A DNA stretch of 64,000 nucleotides, from NCBI GenBank assembly GCA_027886185.1, contig WOAB01000124.1, positions 2,232,001 through 2,296,000 of the forward strand. Reading direction: 5' to 3'. A program made the translations under genes and the position numbers. The notes under the pieces were generated by a model. That model was not told the DNA's origin and searched no databases. It was given only the letters and a program-made list of their open reading frames with translations. The DNA is from Rheum nobile (taxonomy: Eukaryota > Streptophyta > Magnoliopsida > Caryophyllales > Polygonaceae). The first letter of the stretch is position 1; each line of letters begins with the position of its first letter. Positions 21,923 to 34,257 of this stretch are shown one piece after another.

Positions 21923-23973
21923 GTTGCTAAGAATTTGTCATGTTTTTCATTATTTTCAAGTTATTTAGAATATTTAAAATTATTCTATGCCATTTCTTTT
22001 TCAGGACAAGTGATTGTCTGTTATATTGCATTTCTTAAATACATTTACTAAACCAATTTGTTTTGTTATTAATCCAATCATTACAATATTTAGAAACAGA
22101 GTTATAATTTATTTATAGTAATCTGCAGCAGTGCAAATTTATAATCTGGGTATATTAAACATTATGAAGATCGTTTCATATCCAATTTAAACTGAGTTTT
22201 ATTGGCCCAATAATGAAAAAACATATTATTATCTGAAGTGTAGCAGAAATCATTATAAACAGTGTTATGCAATTAAGTTGTACTCATCAAACAAAATTAC
22301 TTAAGTTATTATTAGTCTAAATTCGGGTAAGAAAATTATAGATTGATTTAAATTGTAAGTAGACAAAAATAATAAATTTTCATAAATTTGTAAGTTTTTA
22401 TGTGAGCACATATATTTCACTTAGAATCATTGGAAAACATATACAAGGATAGTATATAAAACTTTTGTGTATCATAAGAGGTCGGGTATATGTAAACCAT
22501 GACCTGATAGTACAACTCCAATCTGCTTAGGATATGTATATTAGAGATTATATGGTTCAACCTATAATTGAATCAATTTTATGATCAGTAACACTTACAA
22601 TTTAGTGAACATACATAAATTCTTGTAATATTGTACTCATACCTTTACTTATACTGTATAAATAAATGATCCTAGGAAATGACAATGTTGTTTGTGTCAT
22701 CCAAATTTGCATCCTGCATTACTGTTACAAGAATACATCAGTTATAGTTTGAAAAAAATGTACGCAATTGTTTATGATCCAATTCAAAACTATCAAACAG
22801 ATAAACATTACCTGATTGTGTGTGCATAACATGTAAATCTGACTTCTTGAGATGATACCCTGATATCAGGATTTTTTATATATTACACCTATAAGTAAAA
22901 AAATTAATTGTGCCACATCAGTAATTATTTTGTAAACCAAAAAAGAAAGTTTGATAGTACTAAATTATACATCAGAATTACACATGCCTTTAGAGCTTTG
23001 TCATCCTTAGGATAATCATGATATCAGGTTTATGAATCCCATATCAAAAGAATCTACATTGGAGCTAATATGTTGTACTGAATGCATGTAAGAGAATCAA
23101 AAAATTTGTAATTATAATAGGAGTTAGAATATGATAAATACACTATGTAAACTGTAGAGTTGGTAATATAAAATATTTATGTTTCAGAATATGAAACTAT
23201 TGATATTGAGATTCCTAATTTTAATTTCAATGCTCTTATCATTTACAACTGGAGTGCAAACCTGTAATCATAGATAGGAAAATATTTGCAAAGGTTAGAT
23301 ACATTTGTTATTACATATACTATTGCTACATGATTATTATAGTTCTGTATATATTAGAATAATTCTTATTTCAATATAACATGTGCACATCAGTTTTTTT
23401 ACTTTGTTATATGTAAGACATGTGTTTCATCCTTAGGTTACACATGATATCAGTTTTAGATTCCTTTGATAGGCATCTAAACCAGAGCTTTTATGTTTCA
23501 TTGGATGCATGCAACATATTCAGCTATTATGTAATTAGAATAGGATTTATAATCTCTAAAAAATGTTTAAACTCAAGATTTAGCCAGACGACAAGTGTTA
23601 CCTTTCAATTCAACACTTATAAAAAAATCATGTACAAAACAAATATTTTTCTTACAGGAAACAAGAATCATACAAATAAACTTTTTACTATCTATGCAGA
23701 ATGAATTATGCATTTCAATGTGAGACTAATAGATATAATTTAAACACTTACATTTGGTACAGAGTCTTCCATAACTTCTTCCTTCATGACAGTGTATTTG
23801 TTATATGTATACCTTCGTTGATCTAAAGTGTGTTTGGTTTGAAGCCTCGCAGAGAAAAAAATTAAAAAAATTAAGATATTTGCATATCTCATACTAATAG
23901 AGATACAGACAGATTTCCAGAAATGTATAGATATATAGTGATATGTTAATATTAAATAGAGATACAGATAGAC

Positions 23974-23974
<1 letters not shown>
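21923..23974. other. AT-rich Helitron interior, no recognised gene
   Basis: No plus-strand gene is visible. Two diverged blocks of about 100 bp share CATCCTTAGG, CATGATATCAG and a GATGCATG-type end (about 23001-23100 and 23425-23530). A minus-strand exon-like piece near 23745-23800 (residues MKEEVMEDSVPN before GTAAG) resembles the piece at 10708-10805. Confidence 0.4.

Positions 23975-24070
<96 letters not shown>
23975..24070. repeat. (GA)n microsatellite, about 48 units
   Basis: An uninterrupted GA run follows GATAGACATA. Similar but interrupted GA-rich sequence is seen at 9900-10180. On the minus strand it is a CT tract downstream of the start of the minus-strand gene model. Confidence 0.95.
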
Positions 24071-24072
<2 letters not shown>

Positions 24073-24410
24073 CAGAAATATGTTAAGTGAATTTCGATAA
24101 ATGTAATTTAAGCCTTAAAATTTAAGCCCAATTGGCCCATTAGAATCGTTGCAGTGTCCTTTAATTGGTTTAAAATATAATTGAGCCAATAAGCCCATCA
24201 TTTGTAAGAAAAAATATTTTACAGTAATTTCTATACACTTCTTCAAATCTGTGACATATAGGCCGCTAGACTCAATTTAAGCCCAATTAGCCCATTACAA
24301 CAGTAACATTAATTATTGTGGGCCGCTAAACTTAATTCTAACGGTTGTTTTACATATTAATTGGGCCAAAAGGCCCACAATGTTTAATAAGAATTCGAAA
24401 ATGTAGAAAT

Positions 24411-24640
24411 ATCTAAGTCGACCGGGTTTGATATATTTATTACAATGTAGGACCGGTTTTATCTACTATCATATTTTAATACGGTTTTCATATAATATGC
24501 CCAGAATGTATCATCCCATATTATGTGAATAAAAGATTATAAAATATATATTTAAGTGGACCGGTTTTGATATATTATTTATTATAATGTCGAACCGGTT
24601 TTATCTAATATCAGATTTTATTATTGTTTTCATATAATAT
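24411..24640 (+). repeat. Diverged tandem repeat with GGACCGGTTTT motifs
   Basis: Two copies of about 85 bp, near 24411-24493 and 24554-24640, share GACCGG(G/T)TTTGATATAT, a TATTACAATGT or TATAATGTCG segment, ACCGGTTTTATCTA and TTTTCATATAATAT. No coding capacity is seen. Upstream (24120-24380) several GCCCAAT and GGCCCA motifs occur. Confidence 0.6.
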
Positions 24641-24855
24641 CAGATTTTACCTACAAAATAAACGAAAACCAATTTTTTTTCTCCCCAAGAACTATATGAA
24701 GAACAGTCTTGATGAAATATATGAAATCAATAAATTAAACGATAAAGAAATTGATAGTTGAGTTTGTTAGAAACACGACTTTGGAAATTTAAGCTTTTTA
24801 AATATCCAAACATTTCCAGATAAAGTGAAAGAGAAAGAGAGAAAAGAAAACTAAC

Positions 24856-25165
24856 ATTGGATCTTATTCTGGAATTTGCCAGAATATTCTTCGAAATTTC
24901 TTCATCATCCACGCCTGTTTGTTCTTCCAGATCTCCAACGCAGAAACATGTTTCAACCAAATCAAATGAAACTAACATTGGATCTGGTGCCAGAGAAGAT
25001 AAATCATAGGTTCAAATCAAAAGATCCATAAAGCGACTTCTATCGAGATGAATACAGAGACTGGCAAAGAGACAGAGAGAAACAAAAGTTACCTTTGAAA
25101 GATCTGGATTTGAAAATTAGACTCTTCTTCTGTATCTGATAATGAACCTCTATCTCTGGCGACAT
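24856..25165 (-). CDS. Unrecognised minus-strand gene, first two coding exons
   Basis: A start at 25165 opens a 73-nt exon (25093-25165, MSPEIEVHYQIQ ... KSRSFK) with a donor AAAG|GTAAC. The second exon (24856-24983, 128 nt) follows a CAG acceptor, joins in the correct phase and ends before GTTAG. It encodes DPMLVSFDLVETCFCVGDLE and a short acidic stretch (GVDDEEIS). Agreement of phase and splice sites is the main support. Later exons are uncertain; a candidate lies near 23745-23800. I recognise no domain. It could be a host gene fragment captured by the Helitron or an accessory gene of the element. Confidence 0.4.
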
Positions 25166-25512
25166 TTTTTCTTCGAGATTACGAATGTTTAGGTTTCTGG
25201 GGAACATAGGAAGGGAAAATCGATATTGTTTAAGGTAACTTAGAGGAAGAGGATGAATAAAAATGGAGATGTTCATTCTGCGCTTGACTGAAATTGGATG
25301 ATGACGAAAATGGAAGATGAAATCGGAAAGAAAAGTTGTTATTAAATCTGGAAAGATTGAAAGTGGTAACTCTAGAAATGGAAGGTGGTAGAAGGAGAGA
25401 AGAGAAGCGTCCCATACAAGAGTCAAAGTTCGAAATGGAAATATTGAACCCAGAACCCCAGAATTGGAAAGGGAGAGAGAAGAGACGCGGCGTAGAAGGA
25501 AAGGAGAAATGA

Positions 25513-25610
25513 GATTAGGGTTTTGTATTAGGTTATCTGAAAACGCGATATTGGGCTTGGGCCAACGAGATCGAACTTGGGCTTGATTTTGGTTTACATT
25601 GGGCCCGGAT
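25513..25610 (-). promoter_or_regulatory. Putative minus-strand promoter: telo-box plus site II motifs
   Basis: On the minus strand AAACCCTAA (telo-box, 25515-25523) is preceded upstream by several TGGGCC/TGGGCT-type site II motifs near 25552-25566, 25576-25585 and 25599-25608, including the palindrome TTGGGCCAA. Telo-box plus site II is a known combination in plant promoters of ribosomal and cell-cycle genes. It sits about 350-450 bp upstream of the minus-strand ATG at 25165. Confidence 0.45.
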
Positions 25611-25619
25611 AATGTTTCC

Positions 25620-26149
25620 GAAATCTTAACACGAGATTATTGTAGTGGATCAGGTTTTATTCGTATATTTTCTATTAATTAAGGATTATTAACCCATTAA
25701 TATATTTAGAATTGAAATATATTTATTATTGTGTTATGTTTTAAAAAATATAGTATTTGTATTTGAAATTATTAAGTTATTTACATTGTTTTTATTTTTG
25801 GGCCATATGTCCATTATTATTTAGAATTTTGTAATATAATTTAATAATAGAAACAATTATATATTTTTTATTTATTATATTTTTAATAAGTACATAATAT
25901 CAATTTTTTAATGTATTAGGCCTATATTTCGAAACCATGGCAACGATATCTGTTTTGTTTTTGCTATAAGTCATGTAACAAAAAAATATAAACATCTCCT
26001 TAACTATTTACATATAGAAGTAGATACATTTTTAATATGCAATTTTTTTTTCCAATTTGCGTATTACATCTGATTACACTGTAAAAAAAATATAAGTTTT
26101 AATTTGAATAAATATTTGATTTTGCATGCTTATTTTGTTATGGACGAAT
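25620..26149. other. AT-rich spacer
   Basis: I see no gene, repeat structure or regulatory motif here beyond AT-rich tracts. Confidence 0.5.
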
Positions 26150-29100
26150 TAACTCGACATAGCAGAGCGCTGAGATTGTCTGTTATTAGAGATAAATGAC
26201 AACGGACAATTTCAAATCGATCAGGTGAATAAATTGCATTCAATTCTTTCACTAGTTTTTTCGATCAATTTAAATATGAACTTGAATATAAATAGTCATT
26301 ATGCAGGATGTATTCCTAAAGTTAGTACCAATTCATTCGTTAGTGATCGTATCCCCATGTCCGACATTTCAAATGGTTAGTAATGTTATTTGATAAAGTC
26401 TTTAGTTAATTCGATTTGAACATGTATATTGTAATACATGTTTGATGTTATATAATACAATATATCTTTAATTTCATGATTGTAAATTAAATTATATAAA
26501 TTTGTAACTATTTTATAACTATTAAAATATATAATTGTGGTATTGGTTTTTTTCCCTATGCTTTAAATTTTGTAACACATATGCATGTATTTATGCAGTA
26601 CACCAAAATATCACACCGTCGGCTTTGCATTTACCCCGAAGTGATCAAAACATTCATAATTCATTTTTATCTATAAGTGTTCGAGATCAAGAAAATTACG
26701 GTATATATTTTAAATTGTTACTTTTTTTTATGAAGTATCAATAATAATTTTGTTTTATTATCTATAATAAGCAGATAATGATATAACTATTTATTTGTAG
26801 TTCAATTGCACAATGTCACGTCTACAGAACAAAATCATATGCACAATGTCGAACAAGGTATGTTATTATTAAAAGTTCTATTAAATAGCATAATTTATGT
26901 ATTTTAACTAATTGGTATTTATTTTCATGCACAACGTAGCTCGGCATAGGAGGAAGTTGAGAATGAATGTTATACGACATAAGCGACATGGAACATCACT
27001 AAATGAATCAGGTTATGAATAAAAAATCCCATTATTTTAAATTAAGAAGTCATGTATATTTTGTTTTAACAAATTTTGTGCAGGCAATGTACTTGGAAGT
27101 ATTGGCAACTCTGTACTTACCCAATCTACACCATTAGCTATTACTGTTAATGGTTAGTTATTAATGAAATATAATATTTTATATACTTTCATGCATGCAT
27201 TGTCTTAAGTTTGAGGTTTTCAAAATGAATAATCATTTAATACTTAAATGTGAAGGTACACGGAATTCATCTATATTGCCAAGTCGTACTAATGAAGTTG
27301 ACATAACAAAGGTTGAACAAGGTACGTTGGTAATCAGTAAATATTAATTGAGTGATTTATTGCATTTCAATATTTGTAATTGTTTTCCACTGACAAATTA
27401 GCTCGACGTAAGAGGACGTTGAGAATGAATGTGATTAGGCATAAGAGGCATGGAACACCATTAATTGAATCAGGTTAGCAAAAATCGCTTAATTTTATTT
27501 TAAATCCTTAATGAAATTTACGCTCGTATCTAATTGGATATGCATATATTATATACATTCCGACATTGTTCAAAATATATGATCACTTACATATTTTAAT
27601 TTCATGAACTACCAATTCATATGCATTGGCAGAGTGTTCATCTACATTATCAAATTTAGGTAATTTTATAATTAAAATCATTTGTTTTTGGTTTGTATCC
27701 ATAATAGGATCCTGTTTTTCATTACATTATGATTGTTACAAATAGATTGTAATGTCCATAATATAAGTTAAAATAAGCACCTCTTAGCATATTTAATCTA
27801 TGTTACAATTTATTTGTTCAACCTTTATAAAAAGTGATTAGGCTTACAGCATAGTTGTTATTTGATAATCTTTGATTATATGTATTTATATAATAAAATA
27901 AATTAATATATGTGTTTTTATGTAGTGTCCGCTAATGTTACGCCAACGGATTTGCATTTACCAATAGCGGATCAAATCGCTACTAACTCAGTTCTACCTA
28001 TAAGACTAAATGACAAGAAAAACTATGGTACCAAAATTATTGTTTTATCAAGCCGTGTTACTAATTACTATATTACTTTTGTCTTACATGACTATGTGTA
28101 GTATGATATATGTATTTATTTGCAGCTCCTTTACACAACGCAAGTCTTACTAATTGTTGAATTCCTTAGGTTTTGATGGTTACAAATACTCAACTAATAT
28201 GTGTACCAAGTGTTTCAGGGACAAGAAGAGTTATCCCAGGGAGCTTTGCAGCACAGGATCTCAGAGGGAACAAAGGCTTGCTTAGCGCTTTGTTACCTCT
28301 CAAGGAACTGAAGTGACGGACCAGATCAAGGCTGCAAAAGGAAAGAAGTCATCCAGCGTGCTGTGTTAAGGAAACAAACCAAGAAGCCACGCGGTAGAGG
28401 ATGAAGACTTCGGCTCCAAGGATCAAGCCGGATTGCGCGAAGATATGGAGAGAGAGAAAACCCGATCGTGTTGATCCTATGAATCTTTCCTAAGATAAGG
28501 CGATTGAAGAGAGAAGAACGTTATCCAATCGGTTGGATTAATTAAGGAACTCCTTCCTTAATTAATATAACCGGTTGTGATATCTTATCTTCAAAACAAA
28601 ATCATATCTTTGTAATCCGATTCTAGTATTTCCTAATTTTGTGTCAATTAGGGTTTTAGCCGAGTTGTATTTAAGAGAAGCATGGATTCTTTTCTATGTA
28701 ACGACGCAGAAGAAAAGTAGAACAAAGAGCGTTCAGTTGAGAAGAAAAAGAGAGTGAAGTGTTTGTGAGTCTTTGAGGGTTGAGTTCAGATTCATCGTTG
28801 TAGAAGTGATTTTCGAATCTAGGTGGGAAGTCTAGTGTTTTGGAGTCCATGCTACAAGTGTAATCGAACAAGAAATCAATAAGACAAGTACACACTTCAA
28901 AATCCTCTCAAGCGGAAGCTTGAAGGTAGTGGTTTTTCCTTGAGAAGCTAGTTTTGCTAATCAAGGTTTCCACTATATATCGTGAGTTCGTTATGTTATC
29001 TTTCTTGCTATTTTAATCCGCTGTGCCTTCTGTGGGAACAAAGATTTTGTTCCCTCAGACGTAACTCTAACGATCCAACACTAATGAAGTTGACATAACA

Positions 29101-29265
29101 AATGTTCAACAAGGTACGTTGGTAATCAATAAATATTAATAAAATAATTTATTGCATTTCAACATTTGTAATTGTTTTCCATTGACAAATTAGCTCGACG
29201 TAAGAGGATGTTGAGAATGAATGTGATTAGGCATAAGAGGCATGTAACACCACTAGTTGAATCAG
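26150..29265 (+). repeat. Four-fold repeated basic exon module in RepHel N-terminus
   Basis: Four small exon-like units at 26150-26224, 26940-27011, 27402-27473 and 29194-29265 encode versions of ARRKRTLRMNVIRHKRHGTP. The first carries a stop. Neighbouring exon types also repeat: a VxxNxTPxxLHLP unit (26599-26700, 27926-28027) and an ECSSTL unit (27633-27659, 29425-29450). The order suggests tandem duplication of a multi-exon block. The basic units could bind DNA; this is an inference from charge only. Confidence 0.75.
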
Positions 29266-29615
29266 GTTAGCAAAAATCGCTTAATTTTATTGTAAATCTT
29301 TAATGAAATTTACGCTCTCATCTAATTTGATATGCATATATTATATACATTTAGACATTGTTCAAAATATATGATCAGTTACATATTTTAATTTCAGGAA
29401 CTACTAATTCATATGCGTTGGCAGAGTGTTCATCTACATTAGAAAATCTAGGTAATTTTATAATTAATATCATTTTTTTTGTATTCATAATAGGATCATG
29501 TTTTTCATTACATTAGGATTGTTACAAATAGTTTATAATGTCCATAATATACGTTAAAATAAGCACCTTTTAGCATATTTAATATATGTTACAGTTTATT
29601 TGTTCAACCTTTAAT
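27270..29615 (+). repeat. Tandem duplication of about 550 bp (copy A 27270-27826; copy B 28136-29615, interrupted)
   Basis: Copy A and copy B match from ACTAATGAAGTTGACATAAC through the basic exon, the ECSSTL exon and a segment ending TTATTTGTTCAACCTTTA. Copy B is split by a solo LTR (28155-29080). The duplication therefore preceded the LTR insertion. Confidence 0.8.
28155..29080 (+). mobile_element. Copia-like solo LTR, 926 bp, TSD CTAAT
   Basis: The element starts TGTTGAATTCC and ends GATCCAACA (TGTTG/CAACA inverted ends). The 5-bp CTAAT occurs directly before (28150-28154) and after (29081-29085). A TATA-like TATTTAAG lies at about 28669, and TTTTGTTCCCTCAG near the 3' end is common in copia LTRs. 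No internal coding region is present. It interrupts a RepHel N-terminal exon that is intact in the paralogous copy at 27256-27322. Confidence 0.85.
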
Positions 29616-32600
29616 CTCTTTATAACAATAGTTTGTTGTACAGATCCTGTTACAATGATGAATAGAACAACAAGAAATCATACTGGTAAACCAGGTAAGT
29701 CTGTTGTATTATTAGCTAAATTTTTAACATTTGTTTGTTTATTGTTTAACGTTATTAATATGTTATAGTGCAATACCTCGATCACGGTGAACCAATGTAC
29801 GAATGTCTGCATTGTGGGGCATTGTTATAGCATGCTGAAAGATTAAATACAAAAGATCCTTCAAGCGAAGATATATGTCATATTTCTTCCTTATGTTGCA
29901 TGAAAGGAAAAATTGAGCTCTCATTGCTACAAGAGCCACCGCCGTTGTTGAATAATCTTTTGACAAATAAGCATCCAAAAAGCAAACAATTTTGTGAGAA
30001 CATTATAGCTTACAATATGATGTTTGCTTTTACCTCTTTGGGAGGAAGGGTCTCACCCATCACAAAAGGTCGTGGAACTTATTGTTACCGAATGCATGGA
30101 CATAATTTTCACATAATAGAGAGTTTGTTACCAGTGTCGGGGACAACTCCAAAGTTTTCGCAACTCTATATATATGATACTGAAAACGAGGATTCAAACA
30201 GAATCAATGCGATAAGGTGATAGATCAATACAACCCCCATGCAAAAGCATTTAGAATGGCCAGAGATCGATTTAAGGATGAAGGTGTTACAGATATGAAG
30301 TTGCGACTGCTTAGCAATAGAAACACTGATGGTCGGAGATATAATCTTCCAACAAGTTCAGAGGTTGCTGCTATTATTCTTGGTGATATTGATACAAATT
30401 TGGAGCTCAGGGACATTATACTTCATACAAGGTCTGGTCAGTTACATCAGATTCACGAATTACATCCTTCGTACCTTGCGCTTCAATATTCGTTGGCATT
30501 CCCTTATGGTGAGGATGGGTATCGGCCTGACATTGATTTAAGTGAAAGGTGCAACACTTCTGCAAGGAAGAGGTCAAGGATTACGCTTAAAGAATTCTGT
30601 TAGTTTCGAATTCATGAGCGTCGAGGCGAAGCCGAAATTCCGAGGTCATCTAGAAAGTTGTTTCAACAATTTTTGGTTGATGTTTATACAATGATTGAAT
30701 CAGAAAGGTTGAACTACTATCGAACTCATCAGAAGAACATACGTGCTGATTTATATACAAATCTTGCTTCAGCAAGGAGCAATGGTCATACAACACCGAC
30801 ATCATCTGGAAAGCGAATAGTATTGCCATCTTCATTTACAGGTGGTCCTAGATATATGCAGCAGAACTATCAAGATGCAATGGCAATATGCAAACACCAT
30901 GGTTATCCAGATCTATTCATAACATTCACATGCAATTCAAAATGGCCTAAAATTGTCAAGTTTTGCGAAGAAAAGGGTCTACAACCAGAGGATCGCCCAA
31001 ACATTATATGTAGAGTATTCCACATGAAATTGGAGTCCATGATCAAAGATTTCAAAGTAAACAAAATATTTGGCAAGGTTAATTCCGGTAATGTCTCTTT
31101 TATTGTCCTCACTTTAGTTATTGTTTACATGTGTATAAAATATATTATTTTCCTGACATGTTTATAGTCTATTACATGTATTATTTTTTGCTTTTTTTAA
31201 ATGTATTAATTAAGTTGAACATATATCTTTGACTTATGGATCTTTTGCAGTTATTTACACAATCGAATTCCAAAAGCGTGGTATGTCTCATGCACATATT
31301 TTATTATTTCTGGATAAGGAATCTAAGTTGCTAACTACTACAGATATCGATACAGTCATTTCTGCTGAAATTCCACACCCAACTGAGGATGCTGATTTAT
31401 TCAATGTTGTGAGAAATTTCATGATGCATGGTCCATGCAGAGCTTCTAAACCATCGTCTCCTTGTATGGCTGATGAAGAGTGTAGAAAGTACTTTCCAAA
31501 AAAAATTGTTGAGCAGACTTTTGTTGATGACGATGGGTACCCTGTGTACAGAAGACGTGACGATGGTAGAACGATAGAAAAAAGTGGAGTTCCCCTTGAT
31601 AATCGGTATGTGGTTCCTTACAATGCATTTCTTCTTCTAAAATACAATGCACATATAAATGTTGAATGGTGCAACCGATCGGGCTCTATCAAGTATCTGT
31701 TCAAGTACATAAACAAAGGGCATGATCGCATCACTATTGCAATTACAAACTCTGATGTAAACAATGTCGGTGATAATTGCATGGACGAAATAAAAAACTA
31801 CTACACCGCCCGGTATGTATTTGCGTGTGAAGTGGCTTGGAGGATTTTTGCCTTTGATATTCATTACAAGACTCTTGCTGTTCAACGTTTGAATTTGCAC
31901 CTTCCCGATGAGGAAAACGTTTTATTTAATGATGATGATCCTATTGATGTTGTCTTAAATGCTCATGAAAGTGATAAATCAATTTTTCTGCAATGGATGG
32001 AGTCTAACAAAAAGTTTCCAGAAGCTAAAGAATTGACTTATTCTGAATTTTCAGAGAAATTTGTTTGGGTAGCTTTAACTAGGCATTGGAAAAAACGTGA
32101 CAGGCGTGGTTCTGTTGGAAGGATTTATCACGTAGCTCCTGGTACTGGCGAGAAGTACTATCTTAGAATTTTGTTGAATCATATAAAAGGGTCAACATGC
32201 TACGAAGATTTAAGGACTGTTGATGGTTCAGTTTATAGTACATTTAAAGAAGTTTGCTATGCATTGGGGTTGTTAGATGATGACCGAGAATATGTTGACG
32301 GGATAACTGAAGCAAGTTATTGGGGATCAACAAACTATATTAGGAGTCTATTTGTATTTATTTTGGTGTCTGATTGCATGGCAAAACCAGAGTTTGTTTG
32401 GGAACAAACATGGAGACTTCTAGCAGATGACATTGTCGATAAACAGAGGAGAATTCTACGAATTAAGGGTATGTATTTCATTAATGTTGTTGACTTGATC
32501 ATAATCCTAACTGCATTTGATATATTTTTTGGGGAATATATTGTACTCATTTAATTGTACTGACATGTGAGTTCTATTTATATGCAGATTTGCATGTTAC

Positions 32601-34257
32601 AGATGATCAATTACAAAACTACGCTCTTGCCGAAATTGACAAGTTATTACGACGAAATAGTAGTAGTTTGAGTCACTATAAAACCATGCCTTCTGTAGAT
32701 TCAAGCCTCATATCTGAAGGTTTCAACAAGCCTATACAAGATGAACTTCGATATGATAAATCATGTCTAGATGAGGAACATTCACAATTACTTTCTAGAT
32801 TTACAATGGAGCAAAAATGAGTGTACGATGAGATCATGAATGCTGTTTTATCAAATAACGGGGGTGTCTTCTTTTTATACGGTTATGGTGGTACATGCAA
32901 AACGTATATATGGAGGGCACTTTCGGTGGTTATAAGGTCAAAAGGTGAAGTAGTCCTTACCGTTGCTTCAAGTGGAAATGCAGCTCTCCTAATACCTGGC
33001 GACATAACTGCTCATTCGAGGCTTAAAATACCTTTGCAAATTAATGAGGATTCCACGTGTCATATATGTTCAGGTACTGAACTTTCAGAGTTGATATGTG
33101 CCACCAAACTTATTATCTGGGATGAAGCTGTCATGACGAATAGGTTCTGTTTTAAAGCTTTAGACAGGACGTTAAGAGAGATTTTACGGGCTACAGATCC
33201 GCTTAGTTTAGAGCAACCTTTTGGAGGAAAAGTCGTAGTATTTGGTGGAGACTTTAGGCAAATTCTACCCGTTATCTCTAAAGGGAGCAGGCAAGATGTT
33301 GTTGTTGCCACCATTAATTCCTCTTATTTGTGGGATCATTGCAAAGTTCTTACGCTGACAAGGAACATGATGATTCAACAAGGTACATCTGAATCTCAGA
33401 TCCAAGAGGCAAAATAATTTTCTGAATGGATATTAAGCATCAAAGATGGGTAGAATTATTGGTCAAGGATTATGACGGAGAAGCGCAAATAGAAATCCCC
33501 GATGAACTATTGGTCAAGGATTATGACTTAGATCCAATTCCAGCAGTTGTTAAATCTGTTTATCCCTCTCTAATGGAAGACCAATTGTCTCCTGCATACT
33601 TTGAAGAACGAGCAATTCTTGCTCCTACACACGAAGATGTAGATAAAGTTAATGAGTATATATTGTCTTCGTTGCATGGTGATGAAAAGATATATCTCAG
33701 CTCGGATAGTTTGTGCAAGGCCGATTCTGTTAAAGACAGTGATGCGAGTATTTATACGTCTGATTATTTGAACAGTATTAGATGTTCTGGTCTGCCAAAT
33801 CATGTGCTCAAACTAAAGGTTGGGGTGCCTATTATGCTGCTTCGAAATATTGATCAATCTTTAGGCTTATGCAATGGGACGAGATTGATAACCACGCAAC
33901 TTGGCAGTCATGTTATACAATGAGGGAATTATTTCAGGCAACAATATCGGACATACGGTGTTGATTCCTCGCATGATAATGTCACCATCAGACACTTCAT
34001 TCAATTTCAAGTTTCAACGAAGATAATTTCCCTTGAGTGTATGTTTTGCTATGACCATAAACAAAAGTCAAGGCCAATCTCTTGCAAATGTCGATTTGTA
34101 TCTTTCACGTCCTGTTTTCAGTCATGACCAGTTTTATGTTGCATCATCAAGGATAACTAGCAAGAAAGGTTTGAAGATATTGATTTGCGACAAAGATAAG
34201 AAGAGGTATAATACTACAACCAATATAGTATACAAGGAAGTTTTTAATAATTTATAG

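Larger units (their letters stand above)
8340..34257 (+). mobile_element. Large nested Helitron with RPA-like and RepHel genes
   Basis: The 5' end is A|TCTACTATATAATAACTAA, continuing AGCAG, from 8340. Plant Helitrons often encode an RPA-like single-strand binding protein upstream of the Rep-helicase on the same strand, and both occur here in that order. After subtracting the solo LTR (1490 bp), gypsy copy (about 5.4 kb) and copia solo LTR (926 bp), about 18 kb remains, within the range of large plant Helitrons. The 3' end is not identified: no GC hairpin plus CTRRT is clear between 34258 and 35180, so the end given is the RepHel stop. That one element spans the whole interval is an inference. 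Confidence 0.55.
26150..34257 (+). pseudogene. Helitron Rep-helicase (RepHel), decayed
   Basis: RepHel combines an HUH rolling-circle nuclease with a PIF1-type helicase. N-terminal small exons (26150-29694) precede the main exon from 29769. The cysteine-containing N-terminal part (YECLHCG) precedes the Rep region with FITFTCNSKWP (about 30920-30955), the HUH motif as HAH (about 31289-31297) and the two catalytic tyrosines in KYLFKYINKG (about 31690-31715). Introns lie at 31088-31250 and 32469-32587. The helicase shows Walker A as GYGGTCKT (about 32881-32904) with Cys in place of the usual Gly, Walker B IIWDEA near 33112, and a C-terminal block NKSQGQSLANVDLYL. Stops at 29828, 30601, 32818 and 33415, frameshifts near 33420-33470 and 33920, and a missing segment near 30217 make it non-functional. 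A copia solo LTR sits in the N-terminal part. Confidence 0.9.

Noticed and set aside
24727..24978. Minus-strand 83-codon frame as a complete protein
   Set aside because: The better model uses only its first part as an exon ending at a donor at 24856; the rest reads through a low-complexity intron.
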